The position numbers and the translations under genes were made by a program. From NCBI GenBank assembly GCA_018065475.1, contig JAGHTD010000211.1, positions 1-5,268 of the forward strand: DNA of 5,268 nt, given 5' to 3'. The DNA is from Candidatus Colimorpha enterica. GTDB taxonomy: Bacteria; Bacillota; Clostridia; Oscillospirales; CAG-272. This document shows positions 1-5,238 of this stretch, piece by piece (positions within the stretch are counted from its first letter, which is position 1; each line of letters starts with the position of its first letter). The notes under the pieces were generated by a model that made no database searches, was not told the origin of the DNA, and worked only from the letters and a program-made list of their open reading frames with translations.

Positions 1-982
1 GATAGAAATCGTCGGGCGGGAGCTTTCCGCCGACTGCCTTTGCGTTCTGACCGAAAAGAATCGAGAGATAACCCGAAACCGCGGTCTTCATTTCCTCACC
101 GTATATCGCCGTTATATGGCACTGCGGGATCGCTTTTTTCGCAATTCCCGCCTTGATGATACCGTACTTTTCGACGAGGAGAGAGCTTTCGTCCGTGTTT
201 CCGTTCACGAAATCCACCGACGCCTTGCAGTCATTAAGAAACTTCTTCACGGCTTCCGCGTTACCGTCGGCAAAATCCTTGCGGACGATAATGACCGACG
301 TGATCAGACTTTTTCCGAGCTTTTCCCATTCCTCGGTGAGATCGAGTGCGACGCGCATATCGTCAAGCTGTGTCGCCGCCGAGGTGACAAAGGGCTGAGG
401 AAGCATTGCGACTGCGTGGGCATCGTTCTTCATCTGCGAAACGATCGCGGTCGGCTCGTTCTGCCATTTTACCGTCACATCCTTTTCGATGTCGATACCG
501 TTTTCTGAAAGAAGATAGCTGAGGGCGTATTCGGGTGTCGAACCCTTTCCCGTCGCATAGATCGTTTTGCCTTTGAGATCGCCTGCGCTCTTTATCTCTT
601 CCCCGCCTTTTTCGACGACGTACAGTACCCCGAGGGTGTTGAGACCGATTACGCGGATACCGCCGTTCAGGTTATTATAGAGGACGGAAGCGAGATTTGC
701 AGGAACGGAAACTATGTCGATGTCCCCTTTCGCGAGCTTCGGCGTCAACTCGTCTGCCGATACCGCCATGGTGAAATCGTATTTGTTCCGTGTCAGACCC
801 TTTTCGTTGTCGTCAAGGAGGTTGACCATACCCAAGCTCGTCGGGCCTTTCAGCCCTCCGAGTCTGACCGAACCCGACGTGGGTTTTGAGCCGACGGGCT
901 TTTCGTCTATGGGATTTGCGCAGGACGCAAGAACCGTAATGATAAAGCAGACCGAAAGAAACGTGACCAATAATTTTTTCAT
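1..982 (-). CDS. ABC transporter substrate-binding lipoprotein (3' end outside window)
   Basis: This is the secreted, membrane-anchored solute receptor of an ABC importer. The reading frame is open from ATG at 982 to the left edge, giving 327 residues without a stop, so only the extreme C-terminus is missing. Residues 1-21 form a lipoprotein signal: MKK, a hydrophobic stretch, then the lipobox LASC with Cys21 as the expected lipid-modified residue. The mature part has the periplasmic-binding-protein-like pattern of the SsuA/TauA/NMT1 group: GGLKGPTSLGM (42-52), GDIDIVSVPANLASVLYN (86-103) and DLKGKTIYATGKGSTPEYAL (135-154). A GGAGG ribosome site (994-990) lies 7 bases before the ATG. It follows the Crp/Fnr gene on the same strand after 73 bases but has its own promoter. 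Permease and ATPase genes would be expected beyond the left edge. The family is usually annotated for nitrate, sulfonate or taurine, but the true substrate cannot be read from sequence. Confidence 0.9.
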   Translation of the reverse strand, partial: MKKLLVTFLSVCFIITVLASCANPIDEKPVGSKPTSGSVRLGGLKGPTSLGMVNLLDDNEKGLTRNKYDFTMAVSADELTPKLAKGDIDIVSVPANLASVLYNNLNGGIRVIGLNTLGVLYVVEKGGEEIKSAGDLKGKTIYATGKGSTPEYALSYLLSENGIDIEKDVTVKWQNEPTAIVSQMKNDAHAVAMLPQPFVTSAATQLDDMRVALDLTEEWEKLGKSLITSVIIVRKDFADGNAEAVKKFLNDCKASVDFVNGNTDESSLLVEKYGIIKAGIAKKAIPQCHITAIYGEEMKTAVSGYLSILFGQNAKAVGGKLPPDDFY

Positions 983-1006
983 AGCAACACCTCCGTGTAC
1001 GGAAGT

Positions 1007-1012
1007 ATTATA
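1007..1012 (-). promoter_or_regulatory. -10 box of the binding-protein promoter
   Basis: Reading on the minus strand there is a perfect TATAAT at 1012-1007. The hexamer 17 bases upstream is CGGAAA, which is a very poor -35. Transcription would start near 1000, giving a leader of about 18 bases that contains the ribosome site. A strong -10 with no -35 suggests an activator-dependent promoter, in agreement with the inverted repeat at 1032-1051. The start point is inferred from usual spacing, not measured. Confidence 0.7.
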
Positions 1013-1031
1013 TCATATTTGCGCCCGCTTT

Positions 1032-1051
1032 TCCGTTGCGTTTGCAACGGA
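1032..1051. promoter_or_regulatory. Probable Crp/Fnr operator, site 1
   Basis: The sequence is a perfect inverted repeat, TCCGTTGC-GTTT-GCAACGGA, with 8-bp arms and a 4-base centre. It begins 4 bases after the stop of the Crp/Fnr gene and lies 49 bases upstream of the binding-protein ATG. The core GTTGC-N4-GCAAC is repeated at 1822-1841. The 5+4+5 geometry resembles the known FNR site TTGAT-N4-ATCAA. Its centre at 1041.5 is about -41.5 from the inferred start. It could also fold as an RNA hairpin, but no T-run follows on either strand, so a terminator is unlikely. Binding by the adjacent regulator is an inference. Confidence 0.7.
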
Positions 1052-1055
1052 TTTG

Positions 1056-1721
1056 TCAAAAATCCGCGGTTTTCAGCAATTTTACTTTTTTCCCGTCGCA
1101 GTCGATTATGCCGTCTCTCTTCATCCGTGAAAGTTCTCTCGACATAGCCGAACGGTTTGCCCCGATATACGCGGCGAGGTCTTCTCTGTTCATCGTCAGA
1201 GTGAACTCCCTGCCGCCGCAGCTCCTTGCGAGCGAGGCAAAATATACGCAGAGCTTTTCGCGGATGGAAATCTTTGAAAGGATCTGTATCCTCTCGTTCA
1301 TACTTAGTGTACGGTGGGCGAGCAGGACGGCAAAACGCCTCTGAAGCCCGGTATCGGAGCCGGAAAAAAGCTTGTCAGTCTTCATCCAGAGGACAGACGT
1401 ATCCTCCGACGCGTAGATATATACGGGAGAGTCGGGGACACGGAGAAAGCAGAGCGACTCGCCGAAGGTGATCCCCGGTCTTACCTCCGCCATTATCATC
1501 GTGTTTCCGTCGAGATCGTCGGAGCAAACCTTGACCGAGCCGGAAAGCACAAGCCCGAAAGCCGTGAGCGGCTCGCCGAATCTGTGGAGATATTCGCCTT
1601 TTCCGTAGGTCCTCCCGTATCCGTCAAGGGATTCGACGGCGGCTTTTATCGCTCCGTCATCCATTCCTTCAAACAGCGGGCAGGAAGACAGCAGTTTCAG
1701 CGCTTTTTTCGTCAGAAGCAT
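1056..1721 (-). CDS. Crp/Fnr-family transcriptional regulator
   Basis: This is a 221-residue DNA-binding regulator of normal family length. A cyclic-nucleotide-binding-type beta-barrel sensor occupies about residues 15-115 (PGITFGES at 82-89 corresponds to the phosphate-binding loop). A long dimer helix follows at about 120-150. A winged helix-turn-helix is at about 152-215, with NREDLAAYIGANRSAMSREL at 178-197; the recognition helix is around 189-202. The Arg-Ser pair that contacts cAMP in E. coli CRP is not present where expected (Ser98-Pro99), so cAMP is an unlikely ligand. The N-terminal cysteine cluster of FNR is also missing. A TAA lies in frame 9 bases before ATG 1721 and no start lies between, so this is the first possible ATG; no good ribosome site directly precedes it. 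It probably controls itself and the downstream transporter gene. The effector is unknown. Confidence 0.93.
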   Translation of the reverse strand: MLLTKKALKLLSSCPLFEGMDDGAIKAAVESLDGYGRTYGKGEYLHRFGEPLTAFGLVLSGSVKVCSDDLDGNTMIMAEVRPGITFGESLCFLRVPDSPVYIYASEDTSVLWMKTDKLFSGSDTGLQRRFAVLLAHRTLSMNERIQILSKISIREKLCVYFASLARSCGGREFTLTMNREDLAAYIGANRSAMSRELSRMKRDGIIDCDGKKVKLLKTADF

Positions 1722-1787
1722 TTTTCGTTCTTACGGAAAGCGGTATTTTTCTGCCGCCTCCGCCTTTCTTCTTTTAGTTTCAAAGAT

Positions 1788-1816
1788 ATTTTATCACAAC
1801 ATCGGGAGAAAATCAA
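1788..1816 (-). promoter_or_regulatory. Promoter of the Crp/Fnr gene
   Basis: Reading on the minus strand, TTGATT (1816-1811) and TAAAAT (1793-1788) are separated by exactly 17 bases. This is a good sigma-A-type promoter with a predicted start near 1781 and a leader of about 60 bases. The -35 box lies 5 bases downstream of the inverted repeat at 1822-1841. Confidence 0.7.
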
Positions 1817-1821
1817 TGATT

Positions 1822-1841
1822 TTTGTTGCAAAAGCAACAAA
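1822..1841. promoter_or_regulatory. Probable Crp/Fnr operator, site 2
   Basis: The sequence is a perfect inverted repeat, TTTGTTGC-AAAA-GCAACAAA, with 8-bp arms around a 4-base centre. It shares the core GTTGC-N4-GCAAC with the site at 1032-1051, while the flanks and centre differ, as expected of a conserved protein-binding core. It lies immediately upstream of the -35 box of the regulator gene, centred near -50.5, and about 87 bases upstream of the predicted start of the divergent nucleosidase-like gene. Autoregulation is the likely role; whether it activates or represses cannot be told. Confidence 0.65.
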
Positions 1842-1883
1842 CAGGAAAATATTTTCTCTTAATGAAGATTTATTTGTTTATAT

Positions 1884-1912
1884 TTGCAAAAATCGGATTT
1901 TTATGGTATAAT
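1884..1912 (+). promoter_or_regulatory. Promoter of the nucleosidase-like gene
   Basis: TTGCAA (1884-1889) and a perfect TATAAT (1907-1912) are 17 bases apart. The TG at 1904-1905 makes an extended -10 (TGGTATAAT). A second TATAAT at 1917-1922 could serve as an alternative -10. The predicted start from the first box is near 1919, giving a leader of about 47 bases. The spacer contains the perfect inverted repeat AAAAATC-G-GATTTTT (1888-1902). Confidence 0.7.
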
Positions 1913-1931
1913 ATAGTATAATCTATTCTGC

Positions 1932-1947
1932 GCGGCGAAAACGCCGC
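1932..1947 (+). other. GC hairpin in the leader, touching the ribosome site
   Basis: GCGGCG-AAAA-CGCCGC forms a perfect 6-bp all-GC stem with a 4-base loop. It ends exactly one base before the AGGAGG ribosome site at 1948-1953, which is 12 bases from the ATG at 1966, slightly longer than usual. No T-run follows, so it is not a terminator. It may stabilise the 5' end or affect ribosome loading. Confidence 0.55.
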
Positions 1948-1965
1948 AGGAGGAACGGGATAAAC

Positions 1966-2724
1966 ATGGATTATCAATCATTTGCGGCACTCATATACGT
2001 CACCGACACCGAAAATGAAGCGGTCATGAGAATGTTTTCCTGGGAAGAAGTGACTTTTGAGGGAGACGATCAGGTATATTACCGTGCAAAGGAATCGAAA
2101 AGCGGGCTTCCCATCGTTGCCGCAAAGCAGGACGAAATGGGTATGACCGCATCTGCGACGCTGACGATGAAGCTGATAGAGCACTTCCGTCCGAAATACG
2201 TAATGATGCCCGGTATCGCGGCGGGAACGCTTGAGGAATCCGGCGACGAGCAGATGTACGGCGACGTCGTGCTGGCAAGCATGGTCTGGAATTACTCAAA
2301 CGGAAAATACGTTTCAAAGGATATTGCGCAGATAGTATTCGGCGAGGTCGGTTTTCTTCCCCGCCCCACATCCATCACCGTCGATCCCGACCTTATCCCG
2401 TATTTTGAACGCGCGATCAGTTCCCCGCGCAACGAAACCCACGTCCATATCGGCGCAATGGCGTCGGGCTCTGCCGTAGTCGCAAACAAGGCGATACTCG
2501 AAAAGCAGATCCGCGGTCGGTTCGTCGATACGAAAGGGCTCGAAATGGAGGGCTACGGCGTTGCCTACGCCGCCGCACACGCAACCGAGCCACGCCCCAA
2601 GGCGATAATCGCAAAAAGCGTCTGCGATTTCGCCGACAGCCGTAAATCCGACAAGTATCAGAAGTTCGCCGCTTTTACCAGCTGTGAGTTCGTCAAGCTT
2701 ATGATAGAGGAGATATTGGACTGA
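1966..2724 (+). CDS. Stand-alone nucleoside phosphorylase-fold protein, probable nucleosidase
   Basis: This 252-residue protein is a single PNP/UDP-phosphorylase superfamily domain with no signal peptide or membrane segment, so it should be cytosolic. Visible motifs in order are: ALIYVTDTENEA (8-19, position of the N-terminal acidic residue of MTA/SAH nucleosidases), MPGIAAG (81-87), GDVVLAS (99-105), GAMASGSAVVAN (163-174), LEMEGYG (192-198, Glu193/Glu195 near the ribose-binding Glu) and KSVCDFADSRKSDKYQKFAA (217-236, with Asp221 the likely catalytic acid). The active-site set therefore looks intact. The last motif resembles the D-[FY]-A-D-x2-K-x4-Q-x2-A-A pattern of phosphorylase-like domains fused to signalling proteins, rather than ordinary housekeeping MtnN. 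The expected reaction is cleavage of a purine base from a nucleoside or nucleotide; the substrate is unknown. A strong AGGAGG site supports the start. It is divergent from the Crp/Fnr gene and convergent with darA. Alternatives are MTA/SAH nucleosidase or a salvage phosphorylase. Confidence 0.85.
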   Translation: MDYQSFAALIYVTDTENEAVMRMFSWEEVTFEGDDQVYYRAKESKSGLPIVAAKQDEMGMTASATLTMKLIEHFRPKYVMMPGIAAGTLEESGDEQMYGDVVLASMVWNYSNGKYVSKDIAQIVFGEVGFLPRPTSITVDPDLIPYFERAISSPRNETHVHIGAMASGSAVVANKAILEKQIRGRFVDTKGLEMEGYGVAYAAAHATEPRPKAIIAKSVCDFADSRKSDKYQKFAAFTSCEFVKLMIEEILD

Positions 2725-2737
2725 CGTCCCGACATAG

Positions 2738-2767
2738 AAAAAAGCACTTCGCGCGAAGTGCTTTTTT
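2738..2767. terminator. Bidirectional intrinsic terminator
   Basis: A6-GCACTTCGC-GCGAAGTGC-T6 is a perfect 30-base palindrome. It folds into a GC-rich stem and gives a T-run on both strands. It sits between the convergent nucleosidase-like gene (stop at 2724) and darA (stop at 2772), so one element can end transcription from both sides. Confidence 0.93.
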
Positions 2768-2771
2768 ACTA

Positions 2772-3092
2772 TCACATTCTTTCAAAATACGTGACGTCGG
2801 TGACGAATACGGTCGCTCCTCCGACTATGACTTCCGCGACAGAAGAAACATACGTCTGATAGTTGTCGGTGAAGATCGGCACCGGCTCTTTTCTCTCCTT
2901 GCAATGCGTGCGGATGATACCGAGAGTTTCTTCGACGTTGTCGTCATCCGCTCCGATCAGAAGCGTCAGGTTTTTTGCGCGGAGAAAACCGCCCTGCGTT
3001 GTGATCTTTGTGAAGCGGTACCCTTTTTCATTCAAAGCGTCGCAGACGTTATCTGCATCCCTTTTGTTGATGACAGCAGTAATCAGTTTCAT
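2772..3092 (-). CDS. darA: Cyclic-di-AMP receptor, DarA/PstA family (DUF970, PII-like)
   Basis: This 106-residue cytosolic protein belongs to the PII-like receptors that bind the second messenger c-di-AMP as trimers; its downstream partner is not settled in the family. It matches the family along its whole length (usual length about 109): MKLITAV at the start, RFTKITTQGGFLRAKN (26-41), LLIGADDD (44-51) and the C-terminal EVIVGGATVFVTDV (87-100). Residues at ligand-contact positions reported for S. aureus and B. subtilis homologues are present (Thr28, Phe36, Leu37, Asn41, Gly47). The start is supported by AAGGAG (3106-3101), 8 bases upstream. The gene has its own near-consensus promoter and shares a terminator with the convergent nucleosidase-like gene. 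In other Firmicutes it is often near tmk and DNA polymerase III delta-prime genes; here it is not. The symbol pstA is also used and should not be confused with the phosphate permease. Confidence 0.96.
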   Translation of the reverse strand: MKLITAVINKRDADNVCDALNEKGYRFTKITTQGGFLRAKNLTLLIGADDDNVEETLGIIRTHCKERKEPVPIFTDNYQTYVSSVAEVIVGGATVFVTDVTYFERM

Positions 3093-3145
3093 TTGTTTTT
3101 CTCCTTATTATCCTTGATCGTGAAAAATATCTCTGATACGGAAAT

Positions 3146-3174
3146 ATTGTATCATACACTACGGTGCTTGTCAA
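3146..3174 (-). promoter_or_regulatory. Promoter of darA
   Basis: On the minus strand, a perfect TTGACA (3174-3169) and TACAAT (3151-3146) are 17 bases apart, and the bases before the -10 give an extended TGATACAAT. The predicted start is near 3139, with a leader of about 46 bases. The inverted repeat TGATAC-N9-GTATCA (3134-3154) covers the -10 and the start, and could be a regulator site. This near-consensus promoter suggests steady, strong expression. Confidence 0.85.
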
Positions 3175-3249
3175 CAACCCGAATGTAATTTTCAAATACT
3201 TTTAACTTTTTTTGCGCTAACCGTTCATACAATCCCGATGTACCGACGT

Positions 3250-5166
3250 TCAGACGGTCTTTTCAAAACCGTCGGTTGTGCGGTGAAGAACGATCTTCTT
3301 GTCCCCAACGGTGAACGTGACGGTGTCACCGTCGATGACGGGGACCGTAACGTCCGGGCATTCACCCCTGAAAGGCACGCCGACAGCGACGAAATCACGG
3401 CGCTCGGCGTTCTTACCTTCTGAATGGAAGCGGCAGCGGGTCGAGGGATGATCTACATCCATTGTGGTGGAAACGCGCCCGTCCATCCTCGACGCTTTGA
3501 AACCGTCGCTTCCGAGCAGGATAAAGTTTGCGCCCTCTCCGTCCTCGGTAACAAAGCCGTTGTCGAAGAAGCGTACGGAGGTTGTATCGGTATGGTAGTA
3601 AACGTCGAGATAATCCGCCTCGGTCGTCGGAGCGAAGTTATCCCATACGACGAGGTATTCGCCGTCGATGAGACCGACGTTTCTCACGTGGATAAGCGGC
3701 TCGTAAGACGTCTGCGAGCAAGCGGCGCTCATCACTCCGTCGCCCTCCGACGCACCTGTGACGCTTCCCGACTTCATCTGATCAAGTCCCCAGGAGCTTA
3801 CGTAGCGGAAGGGCCATTTGCATCCGACAGTCACCGTGTTGTGCATTTCGGGCGATTTGAAGAGTTTGCGGTCGTCGTCATCACGGTATGTGAAGCGGGA
3901 CGGGTCGCAGAGGAACGCCTTGCCGTAGGCGGTAAAATCAATCGTTGCGGGGTCGATGTGCGCGTGGGAGTTCTGCACGGGAATACGGCAGGCGAAGAAC
4001 AGACTGCGCGCCTCCGGCGTCCAGTCACTCCTCATCATAACCTGGCCGAGCTTTTCCTGCCTGTTCATAAGAGGAAGCTCAAGTTTGTTTTCACCGGAAG
4101 CGGGCGCATCGTAAGGGATCACGGGGAAAGAAAGATAGTCCGCATCCCATATATGGCGTATAACGTCCTGCGGGATGAAGGCGGAAAGTGCCTTATACCA
4201 CGAGGGATCGTCGAAAAGAACGGTGCCGAGAACGACGGCACTCACCGCTCCGTGGTCGGGATCGGAATCGCCGTAAGGAACGCCTTGGCCGTTGGGACGC
4301 GTCGTGTAGATGGAGTAGTCGATACCCCTTCTGAGCAGAGCGACGATCTCGGGATCGGTCGGCACGCCGAAACGCTTTGCGGTCAGTGCCCAGAAAGCGA
4401 GAAGCTCTATGCAGAGATTATGGTATGAAGGACAGCCCTCAATCTGACCGCCGTCGTGAGTGAGCTGAACGGTCGCGCAGTGCCCGATCTCGGTCATCGC
4501 GTGCTCCTGAAGCGGTTTGATCTCCGGCAGATCGGAGAGGAACAGCGTTGCGTAGAACAGGCCGAGATTCTCCACGAGATAATGGTTTGAAGCGTATTCA
4601 GGCCAAAGGAGCGGAGATGCGTATTTCAGTGCGAAGGCGTGATCGTACATGCTCGCCCTTATCATATCTATAAGCTCGTCGGAAAGAAGCCCCGTCTTGT
4701 CGAGAAGAAGCAGTGCCTTCGGCCAGGTATCGTACATTCTTACTCCCGCCTCGAACGCTCTCCACGGCGTCGGGCGTCCGAAGCCCTCTATCGCCTCTTC
4801 GCGCGTCTTGGGGATCGGAGGACAGGGGCAGTTTTTCAGCCAATCGACGAGGTCCTCGTAGGTGCGCTGTGCGTACTTCATATCTCCGGTGACGCCGTAT
4901 GCGACGGCGTAATCGTAGAACTGATAATGGCGGTTGAGCACCCATACGAACTCGTTGTCGTTCACGGGATTGTCGAACCAGCGAGGCGGCTGACCGACGA
5001 AATATGGCTTGCCGCCCGTGCCGGGGAGCACCTGCATACCCTTATAGGCATTTTCGGCACCGGTGATCGAGATGTTTTTAAGCCCGTGCTCGCTTATTCC
5101 CGAGATAATATCGGTCATCTTGTGAAGCTGCGAACGGAAAAAGGCGTAATGATTCTGCTGTTCCAT
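3250..5166 (-). CDS. Heparinase II/III family protein (polysaccharide lyase-like)
   Basis: This 638-residue protein has the two-part build of heparinase II/III-type lyases, which split uronic-acid-containing glycans or oligosaccharides by beta-elimination. The N-terminal alpha/alpha toroid (about 1-350) shows the family pattern WFDNPVNDNEFVWVLNRHYQF (63-83) and TPWRAFEAGVRMYDTW (133-148). It also holds the likely catalytic residues: Asn194-His195 in SNHYLVEN, and Glu243, Tyr248 and His249 in GGQIEGCPSYH. The C-terminal beta-sandwich (about 375-625) has HAHIDPATIDFTAYGKAFLCD (401-421), with His401, His403 and Asp405 near the usual metal site, and MHNTVTV (441-447). No signal peptide is visible, so it probably acts in the cytosol on imported oligosaccharides. 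The start is supported by GAGAGG (5180-5175), 8 bases upstream. No transporter or glycosidase gene lies beside it in the window. The substrate is unknown (heparin-like, alginate-like or other). Confidence 0.92.
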   Translation of the reverse strand: MEQQNHYAFFRSQLHKMTDIISGISEHGLKNISITGAENAYKGMQVLPGTGGKPYFVGQPPRWFDNPVNDNEFVWVLNRHYQFYDYAVAYGVTGDMKYAQRTYEDLVDWLKNCPCPPIPKTREEAIEGFGRPTPWRAFEAGVRMYDTWPKALLLLDKTGLLSDELIDMIRASMYDHAFALKYASPLLWPEYASNHYLVENLGLFYATLFLSDLPEIKPLQEHAMTEIGHCATVQLTHDGGQIEGCPSYHNLCIELLAFWALTAKRFGVPTDPEIVALLRRGIDYSIYTTRPNGQGVPYGDSDPDHGAVSAVVLGTVLFDDPSWYKALSAFIPQDVIRHIWDADYLSFPVIPYDAPASGENKLELPLMNRQEKLGQVMMRSDWTPEARSLFFACRIPVQNSHAHIDPATIDFTAYGKAFLCDPSRFTYRDDDDRKLFKSPEMHNTVTVGCKWPFRYVSSWGLDQMKSGSVTGASEGDGVMSAACSQTSYEPLIHVRNVGLIDGEYLVVWDNFAPTTEADYLDVYYHTDTTSVRFFDNGFVTEDGEGANFILLGSDGFKASRMDGRVSTTMDVDHPSTRCRFHSEGKNAERRDFVAVGVPFRGECPDVTVPVIDGDTVTFTVGDKKIVLHRTTDGFEKTV

Positions 5167-5188
5167 AATACTATCCTCTCAGACTGCT

Positions 5189-5208
5189 ATACTGTTTTTA
5201 TACAGTAT
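5189..5208. promoter_or_regulatory. Probable repressor operator of the lyase gene
   Basis: ATACTGT-TTTTAT-ACAGTAT is a perfect inverted repeat with 7-bp arms and a 6-base centre. It covers about -6 to +14 relative to the start inferred from the promoter, where a bound protein would block initiation. The core CTGT-N6-ACAG is 2 bases shorter in the centre than the E. coli LexA box, so it is not assigned to LexA. The cognate regulator is not in the window. Confidence 0.6.
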
Positions 5209-5209
5209 C

Positions 5210-5238
5210 AGTATATCACCATTCGCCGAAAAAGTCAA
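5210..5238 (-). promoter_or_regulatory. Promoter of the heparinase II/III gene
   Basis: On the minus strand, TTGACT (5238-5233) and TATACT (5215-5210) are 17 bases apart, five of six matches to consensus each. The predicted start is near 5203, with a leader of about 37 bases. Upstream to the window edge (5239-5268) the DNA is AT-rich (T-rich on the plus strand) and shows no gene. Confidence 0.8.

Noticed and set aside
1032..1051. Intrinsic terminator for the Crp/Fnr gene
   Set aside because: The hairpin is followed on the minus strand by AAAAGCGGG, not a T-run; its position and its second copy fit an operator better.
116..1130. Several plus-strand open frames in the first 1.1 kb
   Set aside because: The minus-strand frame carries a complete lipoprotein signal and binding-protein motifs, so the plus-strand frames are shadows.
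1314..1862. 182-codon open frame on the plus strand across the Crp/Fnr gene and its upstream region
   Set aside because: It is antisense to a clear family member, has low-complexity Arg/Phe-rich content and no convincing ribosome site or promoter.
1907..1965. Riboswitch in the leader of the nucleosidase-like gene
   Set aside because: The leader is only about 47 bases and contains one simple hairpin, too small for known purine or SAM/SAH riboswitch folds.
1966..2767. Complete Detocs-like or other multi-gene defence system
   Set aside because: No kinase, response regulator, cyclase or other partner gene lies beside the nucleosidase-like gene in this window; the flanking genes are a Crp/Fnr regulator and darA.
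2024..2775. Minus-strand open frames opposite the nucleosidase-like gene
   Set aside because: They are antisense to a recognised phosphorylase-fold protein and have no recognisable content.
3424..4428. 334-codon open frame on the plus strand inside the lyase gene
   Set aside because: It is antisense to a well-recognised heparinase II/III protein, shows no recognisable domain, and reads as an Arg/Val/Gly-rich shadow of biased codon use.
5189..5208. LexA (SOS) box
   Set aside because: CTGT-N6-ACAG has a centre of 6 instead of the 8 in E. coli LexA, and Firmicute LexA sites have a different GAAC-N4-GTTC core.
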